From: Ruminococcaceae bacterium Marseille-P2935
Lineage (GTDB): Bacteria > Bacillota > Clostridia > Oscillospirales > Ruminococcaceae
Assembly (NCBI GenBank): GCA_900104565.1
Contig: LT629952.1
Location: forward strand, 682,001 to 746,000
Reading direction: 5' to 3'
DNA: 64,000 nt
The position numbers and the translations under genes were made by a program. Below the pieces are notes generated by a model. The model searched no databases, was not told where the DNA came from, and saw nothing but the letters and a program-made list of their open reading frames with translations. Each line of letters begins with the position of its first letter. The first letter of the stretch is position 1. Below are positions 25,394-34,523 of the stretch, in pieces.

Positions 25394-25657
25394 AAGGAGG
25401 ATATCTGAATTCCCCAAGGTACAACCACCCGTTTAGCTAATAGCCTGGGTCGGCTCTGTCAGGGTCTTTTACTGGCAGGCGTCCAAGGACGCACCGAATT
25501 ATATTTCGCCTGCATCTCGCGCCCCGCCGCCCGTAAACGGGCAATTTGCCCACACAACCAACACTTCTACTAATTCGGTAGTCCCTTTGTTAGATGCTTG
25601 CTTCGCTCAAATCCACAGGCTAAAGCCTTTTTACAAGATATCTCCTTTGACAGAGCC
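25394..25657. repeat. Folded repeat-like element with nested inverted repeats
   Basis: A GC-richer, non-coding island. The outermost clear arms are GGCTCTGTCA (25452-25461) and TGACAGAGCC (25648-25657). Inside lie ACCGAATTA (25493-25501) with TAATTCGGT (25571-25579), and three compact palindromes: GCGTCC-AA-GGACGC (25479-25492), GCCCGT-AA-ACGGGC (25529-25542) and AGGCT-AA-AGCCT (25617-25628). A further pair, AAGGAGGATATC (25394-25405) and GATATCTCCTTT (25637-25648), matches with one bulge. It could be a small mobile repeat (MITE or REP-like) or a structured RNA; strand cannot be told. It sits between the metK terminator and the MerR promoter. Confidence 0.55.
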
Positions 25658-25674
25658 AGTGGGTTCCAACCTCT

Positions 25675-25713
25675 AAAAAAGCGACAACCACTATACTTGT
25701 GGCTGTCGCTTTT
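25675..25713 (-). terminator. Terminator after metK
   Basis: A stem of about 15 bp with one G-U (AAAAGCGACAGCCAC with GTGGTTGTCGCTTTT on the minus strand), a 7-nt loop and a T-run, 47 nt after the metK stop. Confidence 0.85.
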
Positions 25714-25759
25714 AAAAATATCCTTAATTAGACTGGTGCGTTTGGTGCTGGTCTTTTTT

Positions 25760-26947
25760 CTACTGCTTTACCGCATTCTGCAGCTTTTCTACCCGGTCGG
25801 TTTTTTCCCAATTGACGTTGAGGTCTATCCGTCCCATATGCCCGTAAGCAGCAAGATTACGGTAGATGGGCTTGCGCAGATCCAGGTCTCGAATAATGGC
25901 TGCCGGCCGAAGATCGAATACCTTGGTCACAGCCTCTGCCAATTTATCATCTGGTCGTGTACCAGTTCCAAAGGTATTGATATTCACTGATACCGGGTGG
26001 GCTACACCAATTGCATAAGCCAGCTGAACTTCGCATTTTTTAGCAAGCTTTGCAGCTACAATGTTTTTTGCGACCCAACGAGCCGCATAAGCTGCCGAAC
26101 GGTCCACCTTTGTGGGGTCTTTGCCTGAAAAAGCGCCGCCGCCGTGACGGCCCATACCACCATAGGTATCCACAATAATTTTTCGCCCGGTCAGCCCGCT
26201 GTCTCCCTGGGGGCCCCCAATGACAAAACGGCCCGTTGGGTTGATATAATATTTGGTATCCTGATTTAATAAAGCGGCGGGTACGATTGGAACAATGACA
26301 TGCTCCATTAAATCTTTTCTCAGCTGTTCCAGGGTTACATCCGGTGAATGCTGGTTGGACACAACAATAGTATCAACCGCTACCGGGGCATCATCTTCAT
26401 AAACAACCGTCACCTGTGTTTTACCGTCTGGACGCAAATAAGGCAGTGTGCCATTTTTACGCACCTGAGTCAAACGTTTTGCCAGTTTATGCGCAAGGCT
26501 GATAGGCAGCGGCATTAATTCTTCGGTTTCATCGCAGGCATAGCCGAACATCATGCCTTGATCGCCTGCACCGGTGGCAAATTCCAGAGAATCTTCTTGT
26601 CCTTCTCTATTCTCCAACGCCTCATTGACACCCATAGCAATATCGCCTGACTGTTCATCTATGCTGGTAAGTACGGCACAGGTATTGCAGTCAAACCCAT
26701 ATTTTGCACGGTCGTATCCAATCTCTTCCACTACCCGGCGGGCAACTTTTGGAATATCGACATAGCAGTCGGTGGTAATTTCCCCCATAATCATCACCAT
26801 GCCGGTGGTCACCGCCGTTTCACAGGCTACACGAGCAGAGGGGTCTTTTTCCAAAATAGCATCCAGCACTGCGTCCGAAATCTGATCGCAGATTTTATCG
26901 GGATGCCCTTCTGTTACCGATTCTGATGTAAATAGCATTTTTGACAT
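25760..26947 (-). CDS. metK: S-adenosylmethionine synthetase
   Basis: MetK makes S-adenosylmethionine from methionine and ATP. The 395-residue product has the expected motifs: [19 protein letters not shown] (residues 8-26, ATP and Mg binding), [12 protein letters not shown] in the middle, [13 protein letters not shown], and the flexible-loop signature [25 protein letters not shown] precedes the ATG. Expression should be switched off by its own product through the SAM-I riboswitch in its leader (27033-27166). Confidence 0.98.
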   Translation of the reverse strand: MSKMLFTSESVTEGHPDKICDQISDAVLDAILEKDPSARVACETAVTTGMVMIMGEITTDCYVDIPKVARRVVEEIGYDRAKYGFDCNTCAVLTSIDEQSGDIAMGVNEALENREGQEDSLEFATGAGDQGMMFGYACDETEELMPLPISLAHKLAKRLTQVRKNGTLPYLRPDGKTQVTVVYEDDAPVAVDTIVVSNQHSPDVTLEQLRKDLMEHVIVPIVPAALLNQDTKYYINPTGRFVIGGPQGDSGLTGRKIIVDTYGGMGRHGGGAFSGKDPTKVDRSAAYAARWVAKNIVAAKLAKKCEVQLAYAIGVAHPVSVNINTFGTGTRPDDKLAEAVTKVFDLRPAAIIRDLDLRKPIYRNLAAYGHMGRIDLNVNWEKTDRVEKLQNAVKQ

Positions 26948-27032
26948 TCTTTTTCCTCCTAAACATTTCCTATCTCCATCGGCCAGCCAAATATACTGCT
27001 CCCTATATTTTCTGCCAGAAATTTCACAAAAT

Positions 27033-27166
27033 GAAAATGCCCGGTAAAAAACCGAGCATTTCTGTAAAACCTCATCTCTCGGCTATTCCGCAGGAATTGG
27101 CACCTTGCAGTTATGCAGGTTGCCGGGCATCACAGGGCCTGTTCCCTCCGCCACTCTTGATAAGGA
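27033..27166 (-). promoter_or_regulatory. SAM-I (S-box) riboswitch with terminator, upstream of metK
   Basis: The minus-strand leader has the S-box core in order: CTTATCAAGAG at the P1 entry (27164-27154), GGCGGAGGGA, GGCCCTGTGATGCCCGGCAA, AAGGTGCCAATTCC, and the closing GAGAGATGAGG (27081-27071). A terminator follows (27061-27033; AAATGCTCGGT with ACCGGGCATTT, then TTTT). With SAM bound the terminator should form and metK expression stop. This is a textbook arrangement for Firmicutes metK. Confidence 0.95.
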
Positions 27167-27188
27167 GATATATTCAATTTGCATAAAT

Positions 27189-27217
27189 AGTATAGCGGTT
27201 TTTCAACTATTTGTCAA
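27189..27217 (-). promoter_or_regulatory. Sigma-A promoter of metK, overlapping the ribU 3' end
   Basis: Minus-strand TTGACA (27217-27212), 17-bp spacer and TATACT (27194-27189), about 22 nt before the riboswitch. The -35 hexamer lies within the last codons of ribU (Leu-Asp-Lys-stop). Confidence 0.85.
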
Positions 27218-27770
27218 GTGGAGAATAGCGATTTAAAAGCTTTTCGGCAGATTTATAAACAAAAAATGTAATGGTTGCGTTAACACCCGCTTTAATCAGG
27301 TTGAATGGTAAAATGATGGGCAACATCATACTGATTACTGCTTCGCGGGGTGCCCCCATAAAAATTGGTGTAAAAATAAGGTTCCACAAACACATGGTCA
27401 TGGTCATGACCAGGCTGCCGACAACCAAAGCCACTGCAGCTCCTTTTTTGGTACGGTTATATTTATAAATGAAGCCAGCCGCCAAAACACAGGACCCGGT
27501 GGCAAAAAAATGCATCATCCCGCCAATAATTCCACTTTTCGCACTGACAGTAAACGCCTGAATAACCGAAACCAGTAATGTAATTAACACACCACTTAGC
27601 GGCCCAAACATGAAGTTTCCTACTAAAATTGGAATGTCTGCAGGGTCATACTCTAAAAAATCTGCTGTAGGAAAAATTGGAAAATGAATAAGCCCTAATA
27701 GTACAAGGGAAATTGCCACCAACATGGCCATTGTAGTAAGTTTGCGTGTTTTTGCACTGGCGTTGTTCAT
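27207..27770 (-). CDS. ribU: Riboflavin ECF transporter substrate-binding subunit
   Basis: RibU is the membrane S-component that binds riboflavin and works with the shared EcfA-EcfA'-EcfT module. The 187-residue product has about six hydrophobic segments and the family's FLEYDPADIPILVGNFMFGP block, and a FMN riboswitch controls it, which supports the substrate. I chose the ATG at 27770 with GAGGAGG upstream; an in-frame ATG 27 codons earlier lies within the terminator of the riboswitch. The energising ECF genes are not in this window. Confidence 0.95.
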   Translation of the reverse strand: MNNASAKTRKLTTMAMLVAISLVLLGLIHFPIFPTADFLEYDPADIPILVGNFMFGPLSGVLITLLVSVIQAFTVSAKSGIIGGMMHFFATGSCVLAAGFIYKYNRTKKGAAVALVVGSLVMTMTMCLWNLIFTPIFMGAPREAVISMMLPIILPFNLIKAGVNATITFFVYKSAEKLLNRYSPLDK

Positions 27771-27806
27771 AAAATTAACCTCCTCATAATGAGGTCTGTT
27801 TGGGTG

Positions 27807-27840
27807 AAAAAACGCCCTTGATGAGATTACATCAAGGGCG
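27807..27840 (-). terminator. FMN riboswitch expression-platform terminator
   Basis: A perfect 11-bp stem (CGCCCTTGATG with CATCAAGGGCG), 6-nt loop and TTTTTT. It lies between the FMN aptamer and ribU, so it is the switch element. Confidence 0.9.
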
Positions 27841-27865
27841 CTGGTACGCAAAACTGTGTACCTGT

Positions 27866-27984
27866 TTCTTTCATCCGGACTATACCGTCGGTTTCGGAAT
27901 CACACCGAAATCAGCTAAAGCAGCTCGCGGACTTGTGGCAATTGCCCATTACCGCCGGTGAGGAATTACACCTCGCCCTGAAAC
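27866..27984 (-). promoter_or_regulatory. FMN riboswitch (RFN element) upstream of ribU
   Basis: The minus strand shows the RFN conserved blocks in order: CAGGGCGAGGTGTAATTCC, CACCGGCGGTAAT, AGTCCGCGAGC, TTCGGTGTGATTCCGA, AACCGACGGTATAGTCCGGA and TGAAAG. FMN binding should favour the terminator at 27807-27840 and reduce riboflavin uptake. Confidence 0.96.
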
Positions 27985-28004
27985 AGACTTTAAATTTCGT
28001 ATTT

Positions 28005-28033
28005 ATTATAGTTGTATGCTAGTGGTTTGTCAA
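28005..28033 (-). promoter_or_regulatory. Consensus sigma-A promoter of ribU
   Basis: Minus-strand TTGACA (28033-28028), 17-bp spacer and TATAAT (28010-28005), a perfect match to consensus. The stop codon of the upstream PH-domain gene (TGA) lies inside the -35 hexamer. Confidence 0.9.
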
Positions 28034-28428
28034 GTGTTTCTCTGGTCATTGACGAAAACATCCGGTTTTATTTGTTTTAACGCTTCAATAAATTGTTCTT
28101 CATTTTTTACACCAATGGTAAGCAACGTCTGGCTGCAGCTGCGAAGTTCCAAACGGCCTGATTTTTTGGAAAACCTTCCCCCAATCAGTGCAACTTCTGT
28201 AATTGAATGTATGGATACCTGATCTGTAAACCAAAGATATTTTCCAATAATCTCATTTTCTGTTATAACATATTGCATAGTTAGTGCGATACCCAAAAAG
28301 AAGGCAGCTGCTAAACCAAGCATAACAGAAAGCCAAATATTTTTAACAAAAAATATATTATCAGCAAAAAACAGCAGTACAACGATAAAAATAACCCAAT
28401 AAATTAGCGTTTTAGCCTTAAACTTCAT
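28030..28428 (-). CDS. Membrane protein with bacterial PH-like domain
   Basis: The 132-residue product has two N-terminal hydrophobic segments (about residues 8-23 and 30-50) and a small beta-rich domain that matches the bPH_6/DUF1200-type pattern: YVITENEIIGKYL, then VSIHSITEVALIG and a C-terminal helix FIEALKQI. Such proteins are bacterial pleckstrin-homology-like membrane proteins of unknown role. It overlaps the upstream GntR gene by 4 nt (ATGA), so the two are coupled; regulation of or by that partner is possible but unproven. Confidence 0.8.
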   Translation of the reverse strand: MKFKAKTLIYWVIFIVVLLFFADNIFFVKNIWLSVMLGLAAAFFLGIALTMQYVITENEIIGKYLWFTDQVSIHSITEVALIGGRFSKKSGRLELRSCSQTLLTIGVKNEEQFIEALKQIKPDVFVNDQRNT

Positions 28429-29171
28429 ATTGATCTCTTTTCATTATGCAGATGAATCAGATAACGGTATTTATCGCCGCGATAAATCATTTCACAATAT
28501 TCAATTGGCTGCTTATACTGTGTCCAAGAGACGCGGTTAATAAACATGACGATATCCGGCTTTTTTAAATTCAGCAGGTTTTTTTCTTCTTTGGTTGCAT
28601 TGCGCACCTCTAAAGTTTCATCAGCATCCTGCATAAAAATATCGTACTTTTCCTCTAAAAGACTATACAAAGAGCCCCTTCGCTCCAATTCGTCCTGGGT
28701 GATTGGGTACCATGAATCAAGGTTTAAATAGCTGTCGTGAATACCAATTGGCTGTGCTGAATCCATATATCGCAAACGTTTAATGCGCAAAACCATGGAG
28801 TTCTCGCGAATGCCCAATGCACGAGATACCCGCAAAGGTGCCTTAATTCGCTCAAATAATATTACCTTTGAAGACTGTTTTTGAGTAACCAGCCCCATTT
28901 CACTTGAAAAACTAGCCAGACCCTGCAGATTTCTTTGGTGCTTTACCGGAGCAACAAATGTTCCACTGCCCTGTCTTCGGTAAAGATAACCATCTTCCAC
29001 AAGTTTACCCAGTGCTTGGCGGACAGTTGTCCTGCTGACGTGGTATTTTTCAATTAAGGCATACTCACCGTCAATTGGCTGATGTTCCTCAAGTTTTTGG
29101 CTTACAACTTCTTCTTTAATTGCGTCATAAAGCTGCTTATAAAGCGGTATTTTAGAATTCTTGTCCATCAT
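28425..29171 (-). CDS. GntR family regulator, HutC/UTRA type
   Basis: The protein of about 248 residues has an N-terminal GntR winged helix (KIPLYKQLYDAIKEEV, then YHVSRTTVRQALGKLVEDG and RQGSGTFV) and a C-terminal UTRA ligand-binding domain. The latter contains RIKAPLRVSRALGI and VLRIKRLRYMDSAQPIGIHDSYL, with EYCEMIYRGDKYRY at the end. UTRA domains bind small metabolites such as sugar phosphates or amino acids; the ligand is unknown here. The start is uncertain: I used the ATG at 29171, although an in-frame ATG at 29210 is possible; neither has a strong ribosome binding site. It is coupled to the PH-domain gene. Confidence 0.85.
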   Translation of the reverse strand: MMDKNSKIPLYKQLYDAIKEEVVSQKLEEHQPIDGEYALIEKYHVSRTTVRQALGKLVEDGYLYRRQGSGTFVAPVKHQRNLQGLASFSSEMGLVTQKQSSKVILFERIKAPLRVSRALGIRENSMVLRIKRLRYMDSAQPIGIHDSYLNLDSWYPITQDELERRGSLYSLLEEKYDIFMQDADETLEVRNATKEEKNLLNLKKPDIVMFINRVSWTQYKQPIEYCEMIYRGDKYRYLIHLHNEKRSI

Positions 29172-29610
29172 GCCCCACACCGTTCCGCCACACAGTGGCA
29201 TTTTCTCCATTTTATCTCACAACAATACATATGCGGTTAGATGTAGTAGAAAAAAGACAATTGAGAAGTATGATTGTTGCTTAAAATGTCATGAAACTAA
29301 CATTAAAAATGATAGACGATTCTTGAAATGATGTCAAGCTTTTCCGAATAAAATGAAAAATATATCTGGTTTTTCACTTCAATTCAGCCTTATAACTGCT
29401 TTGAATTGTATATTTTCACATAAAACTGATATCGTTGTGTTTAATGTTCAAATGCAGTACTACGTCCATAAACCCGATAAATATGATACCAAAAATAAAT
29501 ATATAAGCATTTTGGATGACAGACACAGAAGGGAATTTTATATTTGCATGAATGATTCACATATACTTTTTTGAGTTTGGCAACAGCGCAACGTGATGAA
29601 TTTTTACATA
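29172..29610. other. AT-rich intergenic region between tuf and the GntR gene
   Basis: About 440 bases of low-complexity A/T-rich sequence. A plus-strand frame at 29353-29574 has no ribosome binding site and no recognisable motif, so I do not call it. The promoter of the GntR gene presumably lies here, but I cannot fix it. Confidence 0.4.
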
Positions 29611-29642
29611 AAAAAGCACCTGCTTTTGAGCAGGTGCTTTTT
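29611..29642 (-). terminator. Terminator after tuf
   Basis: A 13-bp stem (AAAAAGCACCTGC with GCAGGTGCTTTTT), 6-nt loop and T-run, 13 nt after the tuf stop; it ends the whole str operon. Confidence 0.9.
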
Positions 29643-29654
29643 AACAAACTAAAA

Positions 29655-30854
29655 TTATTCGTTGATCTTGATAACAACACCGGAACCAACGGTACGGCCA
29701 CCCTCACGGATAGCGAAACGCAGGCCCTCTTCGATAGCGATCGGGGTGATCAGCTCTACGTTCATCTCAACGTTATCGCCAGGCATGCACATCTCAACGC
29801 CCTGATCCAGCTCAACTACACCAGTAACGTCAGTAGTTCTGAAGTAGAACTGGGGTCTGTAGTTGTTGAAGAACGGAGTATGACGGCCACCCTCTTCTTT
29901 TTTCAGGATGTAAACCTGACCACGGAATTTGGTATGGGGATGAATGGAACCGGGTTTGCACAGAACCTGACCACGCTCAATTTCGGTTCTCTGAATACCA
30001 CGGAGCAAAGCACCAATGTTGTCGCCAGCCTCAGCGTAATCCAGAACCTTACGGAACATCTCAATACCGGTAACAACGGTCTTCTTCTTCTCATCAGACA
30101 GACCTACAATTTCAACCTCATCGCCGGTCTTAATCTGGCCTCTTTCAACTCTACCGGTAGCTACAGTACCACGGCCGGTAATGGTGAAGACGTCCTCAAC
30201 AGGCATTAAGAAGGGCAGATCAGCTTTACGCTCGGGAGTGGGGATATACGCGTCAACAGCATCCATCAGTTCAAGAATTGGAGCATAGGCAGGATCATTG
30301 ATATCAGAGGGAGCTTCCAAAGCCTTCAAAGCAGAACCTTTGATGATGGGGATATCATCACCTGGGAATTCGTAGCTGGACAGCAACTCACGGATTTCCA
30401 TCTCTACTAATTCAAGCAGCTCAGGATCATCAACCTGATCAGCTTTGTTCATAAATACTACGATATAAGGTACGCCAACCTGACGGGAAAGCAGGATGTG
30501 CTCACGGGTCTGGGGCATAGGACCATCGGCAGCAGAAACAACCAGGATAGCACCATCCATCTGAGCAGCACCGGTGATCATGTTTTTAACATAGTCAGCA
30601 TGTCCCGGGCAGTCAACGTGAGCGTAGTGACGGTTGTCAGTCTCATACTCAACGTGAGCGGTGTTGATGGTAATACCGCGCTCTCTCTCTTCAGGAGCCT
30701 TATCGATCATATCGTAAGCCTCAAATTTAGCCTGGCCTTTCATTGCCAGAGTTTTGGTAATAGCAGCGGTTAAAGTGGTTTTGCCATGGTCAACGTGGCC
30801 AATGGTACCAATGTTAACGTGGGGCTTGCTTCTAACAAATTTTTCTTTTGCCAT
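29655..30854 (-). CDS. tuf: Elongation factor Tu
   Basis: EF-Tu brings aminoacyl-tRNA to the ribosome as a GTP complex. The 399-residue product has the GTPase motifs GHVDHGKT (residues 19-26), DCPGH, NKAD and a GSALKAL block, and the effector loop [13 protein letters not shown]. It is the last gene of the rpsL-rpsG-fusA-tuf cluster, 107 nt after fusA, and is followed by a strong terminator. AGGGAGG precedes the ATG. Codon choice is strongly biased, as expected for a very highly expressed gene. Confidence 0.99.
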   Translation of the reverse strand: MAKEKFVRSKPHVNIGTIGHVDHGKTTLTAAITKTLAMKGQAKFEAYDMIDKAPEERERGITINTAHVEYETDNRHYAHVDCPGHADYVKNMITGAAQMDGAILVVSAADGPMPQTREHILLSRQVGVPYIVVFMNKADQVDDPELLELVEMEIRELLSSYEFPGDDIPIIKGSALKALEAPSDINDPAYAPILELMDAVDAYIPTPERKADLPFLMPVEDVFTITGRGTVATGRVERGQIKTGDEVEIVGLSDEKKKTVVTGIEMFRKVLDYAEAGDNIGALLRGIQRTEIERGQVLCKPGSIHPHTKFRGQVYILKKEEGGRHTPFFNNYRPQFYFRTTDVTGVVELDQGVEMCMPGDNVEMNVELITPIAIEEGLRFAIREGGRTVGSGVVIKINE

Positions 30855-30961
30855 TAATTTCTTCCTCCCTTTAATCAGGATTATTTTGTTTTTTCCGAAA
30901 CGAAACTACAATTTGTATTTTAACAATTTGCAACACAAATTGCAAGTGAAAAAGCAAATAA

Positions 30962-33082
30962 TTAGTCTTTTTTAGCCCGGGCATTAATAATACCCTCAGC
31001 AATGGACTTGGGAACTTCCAGATAGCTGTGAGGCTCCATAGAATACTGGCCGCGGCCCTGAGTTTTGGAACGCAGATCGGTCGCATAACCAAACATTTCT
31101 GAAAGCGGAACCAAAGCGTTAATCTGGCTTCCGCCGTTTCTGGTATCCATACCCTGGATCTGACCACGGCGAGAATTCAGGTCACCGATTACATCGCCCA
31201 TGTAATCTTCAGGAACGATAACAGCAACCTTCATGATCGGCTCCATAATAACGGGGTCTGCTTTTCTCATAGCTTCTTTGAACGCCATAGAACCGGCGAT
31301 CTTAAACGCCATTTCAGAGGAGTCAACCTCGTGATAAGAACCATCATACAGAGTAACCTTAACATCCACAACGTTATAGCCAGCTAATACACCAGCCTGC
31401 ATTGCACCCTGAATACCCTGGTCAACAGGCCCAATATACTCTTTGGGAATTGCACCGCCAACAACAGCATTGATAAATTCATACCCTTTACCGCTTTCGT
31501 TGGGTTCAATTCTGATCTTAACGTGACCGTACTGACCTTTACCACCAGACTGACGGGCATATTTCATATCAACATCAGCATTGCGGCGGATGGTCTCTTT
31601 GTAAGCAACCTGAGGCTTACCAACGTTAGCCTCAACCTTAAACTCGCGCAGCAAACGGTCTACAATAATCTCCAGATGCAGTTCACCCATACCGGCAATA
31701 ATGGTTTGACCAGTCTCTTCATCGGTGTAGGTTTTAAAAGTGGGATCTTCCTCAGCCAACTTAGCAAGCCCGATACCCATCTTCTCCTGGCCGGCTTTGG
31801 TCTTGGGCTCGATGGCAACGCGGATAACTGGGTCTGGGAATTCCATAGACTCCAGAATAACCGGATGTTTCGGGTCACACAGGGTATCACCAGTAGTGGT
31901 GTTCTTAAGGCCTACCGCAGCAGCGATGTCACCGGCATAGCAGGTCTCAATATCTTCTCTGTGGTTGGCGTGCATCTGCAGAATACGGCCCATTCTCTCG
32001 GAGTTGTCCTTCGAAGAGTTGTATACGGAGGTACCAGCATTTACGGTACCGGAATACACTCTGAAGAAGCACAGCTTACCAACAAACGGGTCGGTTGCAA
32101 TTTTAAACGCCAAAGCTGCAAAAGGCTCATCGTCAGAAGAAAGACGGAATTCTTCCTCCTCGGTATCAGGGTTAATACCCTTGATAGCGGGAACATCGGT
32201 GGGAGCCGGCATATAATCCACAATGGCATCCAACAAGGGCTGTACACCCTTATTTTTATAGGAAGTACCGCAGGTGATGGGAACCATAGTATTGGCAATG
32301 GTAGCTTTACGGATCGCCGATTTAATTTCGGGGATGGTCAGCTCCTCGCCTTCCAGGTATTTTTCCATCAGAACCTCGTCGGTTTCGGCCACTGCTTCCA
32401 GCAGCTTACCGCGATATTCCTCTGCCAGTTCCATCATGTCCTCGGGAATTTCTTCATCACGAACGTCTTTCCCCAGGTCATCATAGTAAATTTCGGCTCT
32501 CATGGCAACCAAGTCGATGATACCCTTGAAGGTGTCCTCCGAACCAATCGGCAGCTGAATGGGAACCGCGTTGCATTTAAGACGATCCAAAACCATGTGG
32601 TACACGTTAAAGAAATCTGCACCCATGATGTCCATCTTATTGACATAAATCATTCTGGGAACTTTGTAATTATCAGCCTGTCTCCAAACGGTCTCAGACT
32701 GTGGCTCGACGCCACCTTTTGCGCACATAACAGTAACAGAACCGTCGAGTACACGCAGGGAGCGCTCTACTTCGACAGTAAAGTCAACGTGGCCCGGGGT
32801 ATCGATGATGTTGATCCGGTGGCGGTTCTTTTTCACCTCAGCGGGATCGGTAATACCACTGTGGGACCAGTAGCAGGTAGTAGCGGCAGAGGTAATGGTG
32901 ATACCTCTCTCCTGCTCCTGAGCCATCCAGTCCATGGTAGCGCTTCCGTCATGGGTTTCACCAATTTTATGGTTTTTACCAGTATAAAACAGAATACGCT
33001 CGGTGGTGGTGGTTTTACCAGCATCGATATGAGCCATTATGCCGATATTACGTGTCATCTCCAATGATACATCTCTTGGCAT
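30962..33082 (-). CDS. fusA: Elongation factor G
   Basis: EF-G drives translocation on the ribosome. The 706-residue product has [15 protein letters not shown] (residues 17-31), [22 protein letters not shown] and NKMD, followed by domains II-V with the LHLEI and GQYGHV blocks. It lies 105 nt after rpsG in the canonical str operon order. AAGGAGG precedes the ATG. There is no sign of a second, specialised EF-G paralogue: key residues of the elongating form are kept. Confidence 0.99.
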   Translation of the reverse strand: MPRDVSLEMTRNIGIMAHIDAGKTTTTERILFYTGKNHKIGETHDGSATMDWMAQEQERGITITSAATTCYWSHSGITDPAEVKKNRHRINIIDTPGHVDFTVEVERSLRVLDGSVTVMCAKGGVEPQSETVWRQADNYKVPRMIYVNKMDIMGADFFNVYHMVLDRLKCNAVPIQLPIGSEDTFKGIIDLVAMRAEIYYDDLGKDVRDEEIPEDMMELAEEYRGKLLEAVAETDEVLMEKYLEGEELTIPEIKSAIRKATIANTMVPITCGTSYKNKGVQPLLDAIVDYMPAPTDVPAIKGINPDTEEEEFRLSSDDEPFAALAFKIATDPFVGKLCFFRVYSGTVNAGTSVYNSSKDNSERMGRILQMHANHREDIETCYAGDIAAAVGLKNTTTGDTLCDPKHPVILESMEFPDPVIRVAIEPKTKAGQEKMGIGLAKLAEEDPTFKTYTDEETGQTIIAGMGELHLEIIVDRLLREFKVEANVGKPQVAYKETIRRNADVDMKYARQSGGKGQYGHVKIRIEPNESGKGYEFINAVVGGAIPKEYIGPVDQGIQGAMQAGVLAGYNVVDVKVTLYDGSYHEVDSSEMAFKIAGSMAFKEAMRKADPVIMEPIMKVAVIVPEDYMGDVIGDLNSRRGQIQGMDTRNGGSQINALVPLSEMFGYATDLRSKTQGRGQYSMEPHSYLEVPKSIAEGIINARAKKD

Positions 33083-33187
33083 AGTGTCCTCCTTAAAGTT
33101 TAACTAACCCTAAATCGACAGCGCGGACGGGCCTGGACCCATCCGTTTTTTCATGCTGTCTTCTGAAAAATTATCCAAAAGGATAAA

Positions 33188-33658
33188 CTAGAATCTGTAA
33201 TGAGCGAATGCCTTATTGGCTTCGGCCATTTTATGAGTATCTTCTTTCTTCTTGAACGCACCGCCGGTGCTGTTGATTGCATCCAGAATTTCGCCGGCCA
33301 ACCGCTCTCTCATCGTCCGCTCAGAACGATTGCGGGAGTAGGTGGTGATCCAGCGCAGACCCAGGGTCTGCCGTCTCTCCGGACGAACCTCCATTGGTAC
33401 CTGATAGGTAGCACCACCGACACGGCGGGCTTTTACCTCCAGTACAGGCATGATTGCTTCCATGGCCTGCTCGAAAACCTCAAGGGGTTCTTTTCCGGTT
33501 TTTTCTTTGACGATGTCGAATGCGCCGTACACAATCTTCTGGGCAACGCCCTTCTTACCATCATACATAATATTGTTGATGAGACGGGTTACCAGCTTGG
33601 AGTTGTATAATGGATCCGGCAGTACATCTCGTTTCGTTACTCGACCTCTTCTTGGCAC
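33188..33658 (-). CDS. rpsG: 30S ribosomal protein S7
   Basis: S7 nucleates the 3' domain of 16S rRNA. From the GTG at 33658 the product ([20 protein letters not shown] after the initiator) is exactly 156 residues, the normal bacterial length. AAGGAGG lies 8 nt upstream of the GTG; an in-frame GTG six codons earlier overlaps that site and is rejected. It follows rpsL by 127 nt in the str operon. Confidence 0.98.
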   Translation of the reverse strand: MPRRGRVTKRDVLPDPLYNSKLVTRLINNIMYDGKKGVAQKIVYGAFDIVKEKTGKEPLEVFEQAMEAIMPVLEVKARRVGGATYQVPMEVRPERRQTLGLRWITTYSRNRSERTMRERLAGEILDAINSTGGAFKKKEDTHKMAEANKAFAHYRF

Positions 33659-33785
33659 TTCGCTTCCCTCCTTCACATAATGATATCATCGGTACTCGAA
33701 AGCGACAAAACTTTCGTGCGCACCTTGAAGAAGCTTAATATATTTCTATAATAAGCTGCCACAAGTTGCAGCAACTGTAGTTTTA

Positions 33786-34211
33786 TTACTTACTTGCACC
33801 AGCCTTTGGACGTTTTGCGCCGTATTTGGAACGGGCCTGATTTCTTTTGGCAACACCCTGAGCGTCCAGAGTACCACGGATAATGTGATAACGAACACCA
33901 GGCAAGTCCTTAACACGTCCGCCACGGATCAGCACAACGCTGTGTTCCTGCAGGTTATGACCGATACCGGGAATGTAGGCTGTTGCTTCAATTCCGTTGG
34001 TCAGTTTCACCCTGGCAACTTTTCTCAGCGCAGAGTTAGGCTTCTTCGGGGTCTGAGTTCTGATTGCAGTACAAACGCCTCTCTTTTGAGGAGAATTCTG
34101 TTCAATCGCTTCGCGCTTTTTGGAGTTCCATCCTCTGAGTAGCGCAGGAGCAGTCGATTTCTTCTCAATAACCTCTCTACCCTTACGAACGAGCTGGTTA
34201 AATGTTGGCAT
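33786..34211 (-). CDS. rpsL: 30S ribosomal protein S12
   Basis: S12 sits in the decoding centre and is the streptomycin target. From the ATG at 34211 ([13 protein letters not shown], with GGAGGTG upstream) it has 141 residues. The streptomycin-determining segment reads [15 protein letters not shown], that is, the sensitive wild-type lysine in the PKKPNS loop, and the later [13 protein letters not shown] is also wild type. An open frame of 20 codons upstream is leader, not protein. The gene has its own promoter at 34309-34338. Confidence 0.98.
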   Translation of the reverse strand: MPTFNQLVRKGREVIEKKSTAPALLRGWNSKKREAIEQNSPQKRGVCTAIRTQTPKKPNSALRKVARVKLTNGIEATAYIPGIGHNLQEHSVVLIRGGRVKDLPGVRYHIIRGTLDAQGVAKRNQARSKYGAKRPKAGASK

Positions 34212-34308
34212 GTCGCACCTCCTTCTTCCAATTTTGAAAAATTTATTGATCAAAATGGCTTGGTTTGCCAAGCCACTCTGAAAACATAGAAATACTCACC
34301 AGTTAATT

Positions 34309-34338
34309 ATTCTATCATTTATCTGGTTTTACTGTCAA
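34309..34338 (-). promoter_or_regulatory. Sigma-A promoter of the rpsL-rpsG-fusA-tuf operon
   Basis: Minus-strand TTGACA (34338-34333), 18-bp spacer and TAGAAT (34314-34309), giving a leader of about 90 nt before rpsL. It separates the ribosomal and elongation factor genes from rpoBC. Confidence 0.8.
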
Positions 34339-34384
34339 TATAGTTCACCAATTTTTTTTAGTATTTTACCTCAAATTGACGAAA

Positions 34385-34498
34385 AATATGAAAAGACAGC
34401 CGCTATCTGCAGTATAAAATGTCTTTTCGCCGCTATTTTACGCGGCGGTTCATTTTATCTGTCGGAGTATTACTGCCGCGGGGGCCGTTTCCGGCCCC
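34385..34498 (-). terminator. Hairpin cluster ending the rpoB-rpoC transcript
   Basis: After the rpoC stop come a GC-rich hairpin (GGGGCCG-GAAA-CGGCCCC, 34498-34481), a CCGCCGCG/GCGGCG stem, and a final AAAAGACA/TGTCTTTT stem (34391-34427) followed by CATATTTTTC. The first has no T-run, the last does. Together they should stop most rpoBC transcription before the rpsL promoter. The L7Ae-family ribosomal gene often found here in Firmicutes is absent. Confidence 0.55.
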
Positions 34499-34523
34499 AT
34501 AGTCAGATTTTTATGGAATAAAT

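Noticed and set aside
25598-25990. A 130-codon plus-strand frame over the metK 3' end
   Set aside because: It runs through the metK terminator and the repeat element and is antisense to conserved metK codons.
29353-29574. A 73-codon plus-strand frame near the tuf terminator
   Set aside because: No ribosome binding site and very A/T-rich; probably chance.
31523-33067. A 514-codon plus-strand frame over fusA
   Set aside because: It is the antisense shadow of a strongly codon-biased gene; GTN and AAC runs are mirror images of fusA codons, and it has no family match.
34212-34271. A 20-residue N-terminal extension of rpsL
   Set aside because: The strong GGAGGTG site and the invariant [11 protein letters not shown] fix the start at 34211.
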